Below are positions 40,425-49,275 of a stretch of 64,000 nucleotides of DNA, in pieces. Each line of letters begins with the position of its first letter. The stretch's first letter is position 1. The notes beneath the pieces are model-generated. The model was not told where the DNA came from. It ran no database searches and was given only the letters and a program-made list of their open reading frames with translations. This DNA is from JAAFJT01 sp043772905 (lineage in GTDB: Bacteria > Bacteroidota > Bacteroidia > Chitinophagales > Saprospiraceae), in NCBI GenBank assembly GCA_043772905.1, contig JAYVFS010000162.1, positions 25,456 to 89,455 of the forward strand, written 5' to 3'. The position numbers and the translations under genes were made by a program.

Positions 40425-40788
40425 GCTCTAAAATTTTAATTTTTGATAAATTAAAGGTTATGCTGCGCCACCATGAATGATGGTGTATATCATTGCCCGT
40501 TTGTGGTACTAAACCGTCTTCTTCCGTCAAATCTACTTGAAAAATAGGCTTGTTTCGCAAGTTGGGGACTATGTTTTTAACCCTTTTTGCGCCTTCGTTA
40601 TCATTAAAAACTGAAAGTGACCTCGCTACACATTCGCTTACGTAAAATACCCTATGCGGAAAACGTTGGCGATGCGACCAAAAACAACTATCACTTGGTG
40701 GGACACTGCCAAGTCTAAAATACGGCTCTTTTGGCACAAAGGCTTCAAGAGGTGGACAATCAAGTGGGAGGCTTTCGGACCAGTTCAT
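40420..40788 (-). CDS. Conserved-looking protein of unknown function
   Basis: A 122-residue minus-strand protein, with an ordered-looking composition (SDSCFWSHRQRFPHRVFYVSE, then FNDNEGAKRVKNIVPNLRNKP and VDLTEEDGLVPQTGNDIHHHS). No signal peptide or membrane helix is seen. It is coupled by ATGA to the short gene at 40424. Two small overlapping genes of this kind could be a toxin-antitoxin-like pair, but no toxin motif is visible, and the second gene is probably broken. Function unknown. Confidence 0.5.
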   Translation of the reverse strand: MNWSESLPLDCPPLEAFVPKEPYFRLGSVPPSDSCFWSHRQRFPHRVFYVSECVARSLSVFNDNEGAKRVKNIVPNLRNKPIFQVDLTEEDGLVPQTGNDIHHHSWWRSITFNLSKIKILEQ

Positions 40789-40868
40789 GCTGAGAAGGTA
40801 ATAAAAACAATACTTCTTCTCAAATATTTTAATTCATTTGCACTGCAAAATAAGAAATAAGAAAAAGA

Positions 40869-41057
40869 ATGAAAAAAGAAGATAAAACTCCCGTTAGTCG
40901 TCGCTCATTTGTGAAACAAACGGCTTCAATTGCTTTAGGTTCTTCCGTACTTTCGGGGATACCCCTCAGTATTTTTGATGAAAATAAAGCCATTTATCAA
41001 GCAATGGGCACGCGGGTCGGTGAAGTCACAGATACTTCTGCCATTGTATCGCCCTGA
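40869..41057 (+). pseudogene. N-terminal fragment of a PhoD-like phosphatase, cut by an IS66 element
   Basis: The 62 residues hold a Tat signal (S-R-R-S-F-V-K-Q) and then AMGTRVGEVTDTSAIV, the start of the N-terminal domain of PhoD-like alkaline phosphatases, where TR and WTR normally follow. The frame ends six bases later in SP-stop, at the point where the IS66-like sequence begins. No further part of the phosphatase is found on the other side, so the rest was deleted. It contains an iterated word (40972, read IPLSIF). Confidence 0.75.
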
Positions 41058-41317
41058 TTCCTGATTTCACTTGATAGGCAGTCCATATCTAAAATTGCCC
41101 TGTTTTTTCATTCGATTGTCTTTGGGTTTTGTGTATAGATTAATAAGGGCGTTGTCTATGATACAGAACATACTAAAATGTATTTTCAAAATTTTACGAC
41201 TTCACAACTTCATGACGTCGTGAAGCCATTACCTGTTCTTGCCTTTTTCGTGCTTCAAGGCTCTTACGCTTGTTCTACCACGACAACTGTAACGTATGCG
41301 TTCGAGCAAAATCACCT

Positions 41318-41347
41318 TTTGCCTCCCGCAATATCGTCCTACCTTTG
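41318..41347 (+). promoter_or_regulatory. Bacteroidota-type promoter of the IS66 operon
   Basis: TTTG (41318-41321) and TACCTTTG (41340-41347) are spaced by 18 bases, matching the known TTG / TAnnTTTG consensus of the phylum. It lies 22 bases before the tnpA ATG. Confidence 0.65.
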
Positions 41348-41368
41348 CGGCATAGAAAAATAAAAGAG

Positions 41369-41695
41369 ATGTTAAAAGGAAAAAAGAAGTCAGAACAGAT
41401 GTCGTCGTTAGTAAAGAAGTGGCGCGCGAGTGGCCTTAGCAAGCAGGCGTTTTGCACGAAAGCGGGCATCAATGTGCATACGTTTGGGTATTGGATAGAG
41501 AAAGAGCGTGGTGAATTGTCGAGCAAAGGCTTTATAGAAGTTATAACAGTACCGGCCACGAAAGTTAAAGAGCAAGGCGAGGTGATGGAGAGCGGCGGAT
41601 TAATAGAAATGTCGTTTCCGCAAGGTGCAATACTGCGGATGAATAGTTCGATGAGTCCGTCTGATTTGAAGATTGTAAAAACACTCTTATACTGA
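41369..41695 (+). CDS. IS66-family TnpA-like protein
   Basis: I chose ATG 41369 because the frame upstream (to 41270) is unlike the family. The 108 residues show the helix-turn-helix of this protein, SSLVKKWRASGLSKQAFCTKAGINVHTFGYWIE, and the C-terminal LRMNSSMSPSDLKIVKTLL. It is needed with TnpB and TnpC for transposition. The stop codon TGA lies inside an iterated word (41689-41701). Confidence 0.85.
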   Translation: MLKGKKKSEQMSSLVKKWRASGLSKQAFCTKAGINVHTFGYWIEKERGELSSKGFIEVITVPATKVKEQGEVMESGGLIEMSFPQGAILRMNSSMSPSDLKIVKTLLY

Positions 41696-41700
41696 GGGGT

Positions 41701-42060
41701 ATGTGGGGATTGGAAAAGCAACAACGGTACTGGCTTTGGTCAGGGAGTACAGATATGCGCCGGGGCTTCGATGGTTTATCTGGTATGATACGACGCGAGA
41801 TGGCAGAGCGCGACCCTTTGAGTGGTGAAGCGTTTATCTTTTTGAATGGGCGACGGACGCAGATGAAAATTTTGGTTTGGGAAAGCGGTGGTTTTTTGCT
41901 GTATCACAAACGGTTGGAGAGTGGGACATTTGAGCGCCCCGTGTTAGACGCGTCTGGTTCAGTAAGATGGGATGAGTTGATATTGATGGTAGAGGGTGTT
42001 GTTTTAAAGGGTATTCAACGGCGCAAACGGTTTAGTTTTGCAGCACCTAAAAAGGCATGA
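41701..42060 (+). CDS. IS66 family TnpB (Orf2-like) protein
   Basis: The 119 residues match IS66 Orf2: YWLWSGSTDMRRGFDGLSGMI, then GEAFIFLNGRRTQMKILVWESGGFLLYHKRLESGTF. It is full length for the family. The gene begins five bases after the tnpA stop, and the iterated word GAGGGGT lies right before the ATG, where it could serve as a purine-rich ribosome site. Confidence 0.92.
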   Translation: MWGLEKQQRYWLWSGSTDMRRGFDGLSGMIRREMAERDPLSGEAFIFLNGRRTQMKILVWESGGFLLYHKRLESGTFERPVLDASGSVRWDELILMVEGVVLKGIQRRKRFSFAAPKKA

Positions 42061-42202
42061 TTTTTCTGGATTTTCAATTAAAAAAGCGTGCAAAATGCTT
42101 GGTTATGTGCGGGATAAAGTCGTATCTTGAGGAAGATTTGAAAGGGGATTTCACATCATTTTCAAAGAAAAACGGATAAAAATCACATAAAAAAGCAAAG
42201 AA

Positions 42203-42941
42203 TTGCCAGATTTAGAGCCTATATCGAAAGAGCAACTTTACACAGAGAATGCACAGCTCAAAGAGCAAGTGACGCATCTGCAATTCCAGTTGGCACAAGT
42301 CAATCGGTTGCTGTTTGGACAAAAACGCGAGCGATTTACGCCGACAGAACAAGCGAGGCAAGCGACCCTTTTTACCATACAGGATGACAATGGCACATCC
42401 TGCGACAATCAGGAAAACGAGTCCATTGAAACACCGAATGTACCCATCAAGAAAAAGAAAGGACAAATCGCAGGCAAACTGAATCCAAACCACAAAGGAT
42501 GCAACGAATTTCCGGCACATCTACCGCGTATGGTGGAAATTTTGACCCCCATAATCGTCGCCAATAGTCTCAGGCATGGATATCAAAGGCTCAACTATTG
42601 TGGGTTGGATTGACGGTACGTGCAAGTTATTGCTCCCGCTCTATGAAAAATTGACCGAATTGGTCTTCGATACCCCCTATTTGCAAGCCGTTGAGAGTAC
42701 TTTGCAATGTCTTGAAAATGCCATAAAAGGCAAAAGCCCCAAATCTTATCAATGGGTCTATCGAAATGTCCTAAAAGGATTTATTTTGTTCGATTATCAG
42801 CGCGGACGCTCTGGCGGATGTCTCCATCCTAAGGTCAAAAAATATCAAGGATGCCTCCAAACCGATGGCTATTCGGTTTATGATGCCCTCAACGGACTAC
42901 CCAACTTGACCCTTGCCAATTGTTGGGCGCACGGGCAGTAA
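42203..42941 (+). pseudogene. IS66 transposase TnpC, deleted and catalytically dead
   Basis: The first frame (42203-42613, TTG start) gives the N-terminal coiled part (LKEQVTHLQFQLAQVNRLLFGQKRERF) and stops at LNYCGLD. A second frame (from 42576) continues with GMDIKGSTIVGWIDGTCKLL. Between them the zinc-finger region and about 80-100 residues are missing. The first catalytic Asp is lost: QAVEST stands where the family has ADET. LQTDGYSVYD is kept, but the protein ends at CWAHGQ, where the family continues ARRKF. The element cannot move by itself. Confidence 0.85.
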
Positions 42942-43036
42942 CTCACTCTTTTCGTTCGGCTACCGATATTACATCTTTTTACCACACCATTTTGGAATTG
43001 AAACTTGCAGACAAGCCAACAGACACGTCTTTGACG

Positions 43037-43924
43037 TCAAATGAATGTTTTCGCCCCGCTATAATTTTCTCTAAATTCTTTTGGGGTGCTATTATGTTTG
43101 GTTTTAAAAACGCGGTTGAAATAGGATAGATTATTGAAGCCGTTTTTATAAGCAATTTCAGCGATAGAATGGGTGGTTTCAATCAGCATCCGAGAGACGT
43201 GACCTAAGCGGATTTCGTTGAGGATTTCGACAAAAGTTTTGCCTGTGCGTTTTTTGATAAAACGGCTGAATGAGACCTCCGTCATACCAGCTATTTGAGC
43301 GACAATACTGAGGGGTATTTCTTGATTGAAATGAGTTTGTATATAAGCAAACACTTTTTCAAGGCGGCGGCTATGGTAATGTACTTCTTCATTGTCTTTA
43401 AAAGTATTATTTGACAATAGCACCATGTCTTTGGACTGTGATAAGTCATGCAAAATAGACATCAATTCTAAAACCGATGAAAAGCCTTTTGTTTTAGAAA
43501 GTTTTTCGATACGGGGATAGATTTTTTGAATTGTTTCAGGTGGAAATAATATGCCATGTGCGGCTTTTTCAAATAGAGATTTTATAAAAATCAATTGATT
43601 GCGCTCTAAGAGTTTTTCATCAAATAAATCCTTATGAAACTGAATAGTGATTTCCTGAATTAAAGGTTTGCCTTCTTGCCAATTATATTGGTGGGTGAAC
43701 CAACCATGTGGTAAATGGCTGCCTATCAATACCAATTCAAAATTTTCAATAACCCCAATATGGTCTCCCACGATGCGTTTCACGCCTTTCCCATTGATTA
43801 TCACATTCAATTCCATTTCTGAATGGTGATGAAGAGGGAAATCAAACTCTTTTTTATCTCTGGAAAAAATGGCGAAACAATCGAAAGGGGTAAGTGGTGT
43901 AATTTCTCTATATATATTGCTCAT
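43037..43924 (-). CDS. AraC-family transcriptional regulator
   Basis: I chose ATG 43924 (MSNIYREITPLTPFDCF); the frame extends to 43978 through a stretch unlike the family. The 296 residues have an N-terminal cupin-like sensor with PLHHHSEMELNVII (metal or sugar site) and a C-terminal double HTH (IPLSIVAQIAGMTEVSFSRFIKKRTGKTF and IAEIAYKNGFNNLSYFNRVFK). It is a close relative of the partial protein at 3-950. It is divergent from the SusC/SusD pair at 44365, so these are its likely targets. One iterated word (43305) encodes IPLS in the first HTH. Confidence 0.93.
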   Translation of the reverse strand: MSNIYREITPLTPFDCFAIFSRDKKEFDFPLHHHSEMELNVIINGKGVKRIVGDHIGVIENFELVLIGSHLPHGWFTHQYNWQEGKPLIQEITIQFHKDLFDEKLLERNQLIFIKSLFEKAAHGILFPPETIQKIYPRIEKLSKTKGFSSVLELMSILHDLSQSKDMVLLSNNTFKDNEEVHYHSRRLEKVFAYIQTHFNQEIPLSIVAQIAGMTEVSFSRFIKKRTGKTFVEILNEIRLGHVSRMLIETTHSIAEIAYKNGFNNLSYFNRVFKTKHNSTPKEFRENYSGAKTFI

Positions 43925-44179
43925 AATGATAAAAAATATAATTGTGGTGATACTACAGAGGCTGTAAAGATTAAGCAAAATTAGCGTAAAATCGATAGAA
44001 ATAAGTGAAAAAGGGAAATTTTAAATTTGTTTGTCTCAAAGCATCGTTGTGGGAATTCAAAACGTTTTTTAGTCATTATAACAGTATATACGGTTTTAGC
44101 GGTTGCTGAAAATATTAATACTGAGAGATCTATGTTTTTTTATTATATTATATTGCGTTTTATGTAATATCGAGAATTA

Positions 44180-44210
44180 ATAGTACTATCTTAGGATAAA
44201 ATAGTACTAT
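44180..44210. promoter_or_regulatory. Two copies of the palindrome ATAGTACTAT, candidate operator
   Basis: The perfect palindrome ATAGTACTAT occurs at 44180-44189 and 44201-44210, exactly 21 bases (two helical turns) apart, in the 440-base AraC-SusC intergenic region. The second copy ends 20 bases before the -7 element at 44231, so it would overlap the -33 element. This is a good candidate for the AraC regulator's binding sites or another dimeric regulator. Confidence 0.7.
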
Positions 44211-44230
44211 TATTCTGAAAGACGAATATC

Positions 44231-44238
44231 TACCTTTG
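44231..44238 (+). promoter_or_regulatory. -7 promoter element of the second SusC gene
   Basis: TACCTTTG matches the TAnnTTTG -7 consensus of Bacteroidota exactly. No perfect TTG -33 box is seen at the right distance, which fits a promoter that depends on an activator. It leaves a leader of about 120 bases. Confidence 0.55.
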
Positions 44239-44364
44239 CACAGAACCATTTTGAAATACAGCGTTAGATGGAAGTCACTAGAGGATTCATTTAGCACTAT
44301 TAACCAAATGACTCAATCGCTCTCGCTTCGAAATGGTCTATTTCCAACACCTATTTCTTAACTA

Positions 44365-47300
44365 ATGTTAACAAAGCTCATTCGTATGAAAAAAACTTTA
44401 TTGATTTTTGGAATGCTCCTGTTAATGTGCGGAACTGCCATAGCGCAGCGAACCATTACAGGTACAATTACAGATTCCAAAGGAGAAACTATAATCGGTG
44501 CAAGTGTACTGGTTAAGGGCACCTCTCTTGGAACGATTACTGATGTTGATGGCAAATTCAGTCTTAATGTGCCCAATGGGGATAGAGTACTGAGCATCAG
44601 TTATACTGGTTTTTCTGCCAAAGAGGTACCTGTTGGTGCTTCCAACATTGTAGATGTTGTCCTTTCGGAGGGACTTGACTTGTCAGAGGTCGTCGTTACG
44701 GCTTTAGGTGTGAGTAGGGAAAAGAAAGCCCTACAATACTCTGTAACCGAAGTAGCCGGGGACAATTTTACCAAAGCTCGGGTCAACAATTTAGGAAATG
44801 CGCTTTCAGGACGTATTGCAGGGGTTAACGTTACGGCACCCGCAACAGGTCCTGGTGGTTCTTCAAGGGTTATTATTCGGGGTAATAAAACCTTAGGCGG
44901 TGCTAATCAGCCACTTTATGTCATAGACGGTGTACCGATGGACAATAGCCAGCAAGGGACAGCAGGTCTTTGGGGTGGATCAGATGGCGGGGATGGCTTG
45001 ACGAGTATTAATCCCGAAGACATTGAGTCTGTCATCGTATTGAAAGGTGCCAATGCAGCGGCTCTTTATGGTTCCAGAGGTGGCAATGGTGTCATTAATA
45101 TTACCACTAAGAAGGGGTCGAAAAGAAAAGGTATTGGTGTGGAGTTTAATTCCAACTTTGTTGGAGAAAGTATTATTAATCTTGCGAATACTCAAACAGA
45201 ATATGGACAGGGAAATTATCTCACTGGTGTCGCAACGGCGCCTTCAAATATTACACAAGCGGCTCAATGGGGCTTGCAAGGATGGGGGCCTAAACTGGAT
45301 GGAAGACAGTACACAGGTATTGATGGTATCCAAAGACCTTATACGAACGCCGGAGATAACTTTTCAAGATTTTATGAAACAGGACAAGCTTGGACCAATA
45401 GTTTGGCTTTGACGGGTGGCAATGGTCAGCAGAATTTCCGTTTGTCTATGGCAGATTTGCGCTCTACGGGTGTTGTGCCTAATTCTACTTTTGACCGTAC
45501 CAACATCTCGGCTTCAACCAATTCAAAATTTGGCAAAAAGCTCACACTTGATGGTAAAATATTATACTCAAAAGAGAAAACTAAAAATAGACCCAGAGTG
45601 TCGGACTCTCCTGGTAACTCCAATGAGTCTGTTTGGCGGCTACCTGCCAATATAAATATAGAGGATACTAAAGGTGACCCAAATAAGTTGGGTGCTATAC
45701 CTGCAGATTATCCAGCTGCCGCTCTGGCAAGTGGTGGTAGGAAAGTGGGTACAGAATTATTATCCAATTATTCGGATTTCTGGGGGTCTAATGCCTATTG
45801 GTCAGCATACCAATATAGAGACAATACAAAAAGAGACCGTGTTACCGCTTCTGCAAATTTAAAATACGACATTACAAATAATCTGTATTTAAGCGGTCGG
45901 TTAAGCACAGATAATAGTTTTATGAAAAGAGAAAGTTTAACACCACAAGGAACAGGTTATCAACAAGGAGGCGGCATAAACGAGTATTTTCAAAATATTC
46001 AAGAGAACAACATGGATTTCATGTTAGGCTACCTTAATAATTTTGGTAAAATATCTGTTAATGCTTTTGTAGGGGGTAATCGTCAAAGGAGTAAGTTCGA
46101 AAGAATCGGTGCCAATGGTAATGGCTTTTCAGTACCTTTCTCCAGTGCAATTAATGCCGCCAGCAATCGTAATTTTGAATATGGTTTTAGCCAATCTGGT
46201 ATCAATTCTGTTTACGGTTCGGCAGAAATTGGATTTAACAATTACTTGTATTTAACAGGTACTGCCCGAAAAGATTGGTTCTCAATCTTAGACCCAGCTT
46301 CTAACAGTGTATTATATCCATCAGTTGGCGCCAGTTTTGTGTTTTCTGATGCTTTTAGAGAATCATTACCTGCTTGGATGAGTTACGGTAAATTAAGAGC
46401 TTCTTGGGCACAAGTAGGTTTAACAGGTAGTTTGGGAGCTTATCAGACTACCCAACCATATGCTTTGAATGGCAATCCTCACTTAGGCATTAATATGGCG
46501 AGTTTTGCTAACAAAGGAACCATTGCGAATCCTAATTTAAGTCCAGCACTATCTACTGAATTGGAGTTCGGGGTAGATCTCCGTTTATTTCAAGGACGTG
46601 TAGGCTTAGATGTTGGTTATTATGATCAAAAAACAACGAATGATATTTTAAATGCCACTATATCTACGGCTTCAGGATTCAATAACACAACAATAAATAT
46701 TGGTAAATTGGAAAATAAAGGGATTGAAGTATTATTTACTGTTGTGCCTATAAAGAAAACTGATTTCGAATGGGAGATATCTCTAAATTTTGCAAAAAAC
46801 AAGAATAAAGTATTGAATCTTATTGAAGGTTCTACTGAATTAGTTTATGAAGAATCGAGAACTCGTACCACGTTTATTAAACATATTGTCGGTCAACCTT
46901 ATGGTACAATTACAGGAGTTGTACAAAAAAAGATAAACGGTCTGCCCGTATTTACGACTGAGGGGCTCCCAGTAAGAGATGATAAGTACCAAATTATTGG
47001 ACAGAGTGTTGCCGATTTTACAGGCGGTATTGCTAATAATTTGACCTACAAAGGTTTTAATCTAAACTTCTTGATTGATATGAAAATGGGTGGTAACATT
47101 CATTCAGGCACGAATCAAAAGTTAGATCAATGGGGCTTCTCTCAAAATTCATTACAAGGTAGAGACGGTCAACCACCGCTTGTTGTCAGTGGTGTCAATG
47201 AAAAAGGAGAACCGCTTAATATTACACTTACACCACAACAAGCCTCTAACTATTGGAATGCTTTGGGCGATAGAAATGCAGCTGCTTATGTTTATAATGC

Positions 47301-47544
47301 TGGTTTTATTAAAATCCGCCAACTCTCTTTAGGTTATCATTTACCTAAGAAAATGGTAACAAAAACACCGTTCCAAGCAATTGGGCTGTCATTTGTTGCT
47401 CGGAATCTTGCAACCCTTTGGAAGGATATTCCGAATATTGACCCAGAGTCAACTTACTCTTTTAATGGCGGTGCGCAAGGTTTGGATTATTTTTCATTGC
47501 CTCAAACAAGAAGCCTTGGTTTTAACTTAAATGTTACTTTTTAA
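44365..47544 (+). CDS. SusC/RagA-type TonB-dependent receptor without STN domain
   Basis: The protein has 1,059 residues from ATG 44365; ATG 44386 (MKKTLLIFGMLLLMCGTAIAQ) gives a cleaner signal peptide. Then follow a carboxypeptidase-regulatory-like domain (RTITGTITDSKGETIIGASVLV), the SusC signature SEVVVTALGVSREKKALQYSV, the plug (VIIRGNKTLGGANQPLYVIDGVPMD) and the barrel ending NLNVTF. It lacks the STN domain of the first SusC, so it should not signal through FecR; the AraC protein next door is the likelier regulator. One weaker iterated word (46957, GACTGAGGGG) lies inside. Confidence 0.95.
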   Translation: MLTKLIRMKKTLLIFGMLLLMCGTAIAQRTITGTITDSKGETIIGASVLVKGTSLGTITDVDGKFSLNVPNGDRVLSISYTGFSAKEVPVGASNIVDVVLSEGLDLSEVVVTALGVSREKKALQYSVTEVAGDNFTKARVNNLGNALSGRIAGVNVTAPATGPGGSSRVIIRGNKTLGGANQPLYVIDGVPMDNSQQGTAGLWGGSDGGDGLTSINPEDIESVIVLKGANAAALYGSRGGNGVINITTKKGSKRKGIGVEFNSNFVGESIINLANTQTEYGQGNYLTGVATAPSNITQAAQWGLQGWGPKLDGRQYTGIDGIQRPYTNAGDNFSRFYETGQAWTNSLALTGGNGQQNFRLSMADLRSTGVVPNSTFDRTNISASTNSKFGKKLTLDGKILYSKEKTKNRPRVSDSPGNSNESVWRLPANINIEDTKGDPNKLGAIPADYPAAALASGGRKVGTELLSNYSDFWGSNAYWSAYQYRDNTKRDRVTASANLKYDITNNLYLSGRLSTDNSFMKRESLTPQGTGYQQGGGINEYFQNIQENNMDFMLGYLNNFGKISVNAFVGGNRQRSKFERIGANGNGFSVPFSSAINAASNRNFEYGFSQSGINSVYGSAEIGFNNYLYLTGTARKDWFSILDPASNSVLYPSVGASFVFSDAFRESLPAWMSYGKLRASWAQVGLTGSLGAYQTTQPYALNGNPHLGINMASFANKGTIANPNLSPALSTELEFGVDLRLFQGRVGLDVGYYDQKTTNDILNATISTASGFNNTTINIGKLENKGIEVLFTVVPIKKTDFEWEISLNFAKNKNKVLNLIEGSTELVYEESRTRTTFIKHIVGQPYGTITGVVQKKINGLPVFTTEGLPVRDDKYQIIGQSVADFTGGIANNLTYKGFNLNFLIDMKMGGNIHSGTNQKLDQWGFSQNSLQGRDGQPPLVVSGVNEKGEPLNITLTPQQASNYWNALGDRNAAAYVYNAGFIKIRQLSLGYHLPKKMVTKTPFQAIGLSFVARNLATLWKDIPNIDPESTYSFNGGAQGLDYFSLPQTRSLGFNLNVTF

Positions 47545-47571
47545 TTTAATAATGAAATTCAATAAAAAGAT

Positions 47572-49104
47572 ATGAAAAAGTTGATAATAGGTGCATTTTT
47601 CCTTTCATTTTTCACAATAGCTTGTGATAATGCGGAATTGCACGATTTGAATATTAACCCACAAGCCGTCACTACGGTGGATATGGATTTCCTTTTTACT
47701 TCGGCTCAGCTGGGTTCAGCCTCTGGAGGTTCAAGAGGTGATAACCGTTATATTGACTGGCGGACAAATATGGGTATGTTTGGACACGCCATTCAGCAAA
47801 TTGCAAACGTAAACGGGGGTATTGCGCCTGGAGATAAATATACCGATAATGGTGAAACCAACACAGCGCCATGGGAATTTCTTTATAATGATGTGTTACA
47901 AAACCTCGCTGAGATTTTGAAGCAAACGGGTCCTAAAGGTTTTGAAGACGGCAAAAGACCCAATTTGCGTCAAGCCGCACGTATTCTTAGAGCCTATAAC
48001 TTTATGCGTTTGACAGATTATTATGGCAATATCCCTTATACTGAAGCATTGAGAGGTCCTGAAGGTATTTACTTCCCTAAATACACACCTCAATCTGAGA
48101 TTTATCCAGACCTTCTCAAAGAGGTTTCTGAAGCAGTCAAAGGTTTTGGTCCAGCAAATGCTGCTGATGGTTTTGCTGCTGCTGACTTATTTTATCAAGG
48201 AGATATTGCTAAATGGAAGAAATTTGGGAATACACTTCTGTTGAGAATGGCGCTTAGGATTTCAAACGTTGATGCGGCTAAAGCCGCCCAGTATGCAACT
48301 GAAGCCATCTCTGGAGGGCTCATGACGAGCAATGCGGATATTGCTTTCATTAAAATGGCAACAGGACCAAGCCAATGGACAAACCAGAATGGTATTTCAA
48401 GAGCTTTCAAAGTGGGTGACGGTGGTCAACCTTCTCCTTTAAGTGCCACTTTGGTTAACTGGTTGAAAGCGAAAAACGACCCTCGTTTGAAGATTTTAAG
48501 TGGCGGCGTTGATGGTGACACCGCATTCGCAAAGCAAAAAGGATTGCCAAATGGCTTGGATGCGGGTACATTAGCAACATTTTTAGGCAAAGCAGGTGCA
48601 GATCCTATGAAGGAATTCTCCATCATTAATCCTAAAATGCTGGATATTGATGAGAACTATGTGTTCATGAATTATTCTGAAGCAGAGTTCTTATGGGCTG
48701 AGGCTGCTGAAAGAAAAATCGGTGGCGCAACTGATGCCGCAGGTCACTATGCTAAAGGTGTAAAAGCAGCTTTACAGCAATATACGCTTTACGATGCCTC
48801 TTTTGCGGTTAGTGATGTGGTAGCAGATGCCTACGTTGTAGCAAATCCTTATGCTGGATTACAGTCCATCGGAGAACAAATGTGGGTTAGTAAGTTCTTC
48901 AACTGGTGGGATGCTTGGTCAGACTGGAAAAGAACGGGATTTCCTAAATTGACGCCTGTCAATTATCCGGGTAACGTGACGGGCGGTACAATACCGCGTA
49001 AGTTGCGCATTCCAAACGGTGAAGTGGCTTCCAATGCGACTAACTTTAGCGCAGGTGCTTCATTGCCAAACGAATATACGACCCGTGTTTGGTGGGATAA
49101 ATAA
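47572..49104 (+). CDS. SusD-like outer-membrane lipoprotein
   Basis: Lipobox FFTIAC (Cys near residue 18) and 510 residues of the SusD/RagB-like fold, of the variant usually paired with 1,000-residue SusC proteins: NINPQAVTTVDMDFLFTSAQLG near the N-terminus, RQAARILRAYNFMRLTDYYGNIPYTEAL near 140, and the C-terminal FFNWWDAWSDWKRTGFPKLTPVNYPG. It starts 27 bases after SusC and should form the surface lid of that transporter. A perfect palindromic terminator follows. Confidence 0.94.
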   Translation: MKKLIIGAFFLSFFTIACDNAELHDLNINPQAVTTVDMDFLFTSAQLGSASGGSRGDNRYIDWRTNMGMFGHAIQQIANVNGGIAPGDKYTDNGETNTAPWEFLYNDVLQNLAEILKQTGPKGFEDGKRPNLRQAARILRAYNFMRLTDYYGNIPYTEALRGPEGIYFPKYTPQSEIYPDLLKEVSEAVKGFGPANAADGFAAADLFYQGDIAKWKKFGNTLLLRMALRISNVDAAKAAQYATEAISGGLMTSNADIAFIKMATGPSQWTNQNGISRAFKVGDGGQPSPLSATLVNWLKAKNDPRLKILSGGVDGDTAFAKQKGLPNGLDAGTLATFLGKAGADPMKEFSIINPKMLDIDENYVFMNYSEAEFLWAEAAERKIGGATDAAGHYAKGVKAALQQYTLYDASFAVSDVVADAYVVANPYAGLQSIGEQMWVSKFFNWWDAWSDWKRTGFPKLTPVNYPGNVTGGTIPRKLRIPNGEVASNATNFSAGASLPNEYTTRVWWDK

Positions 49105-49129
49105 TATTTCATTATTGTAAGGTTTATTC

Positions 49130-49169
49130 AAAAAAGGAGGAGTTAGCATATGCTAACTCCTCCTTTTTT
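49130..49169. terminator. Perfect 40-bp palindromic bidirectional terminator
   Basis: AAAAAAGGAGGAGTTAGCAT is followed at once by its exact complement, with an A run on one side and a T run on the other, so it can stop transcription from the SusD gene and from the convergent gene at 49276-52515. An iterated word follows at 49230. Confidence 0.9.
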
Positions 49170-49275
49170 AGGTTCGAATAGTGGTTTTAATTGAGTATAA
49201 ATCATTGAAAACCACGTTTTTTACCGAAAATACTGAGGGGGTACAAATCCTGAAATTTGCTTCGCAAATTCACAA

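Larger units (their letters stand above)
41049..43030 (+). mobile_element. Decayed IS66-family insertion sequence
   Basis: Three IS66 genes lie in the usual order: a small HTH-containing tnpA (41369), tnpB (41701, IS66 Orf2) and tnpC (42203, broken). The left end is placed where the PhoD-like frame breaks; the right end is guessed from where tnpC similarity stops and the AraC gene starts. I could not recognise terminal inverted repeats or a target duplication, so both borders are approximate. Confidence 0.75.

Noticed and set aside
41211..41260. Hairpin CTTCATGACGTCGTGAAG in the IS66 leader, considered as the IS end
   Set aside because: It lies about 160 bases inside the place where the phosphatase frame breaks and has no matching copy at the right side.
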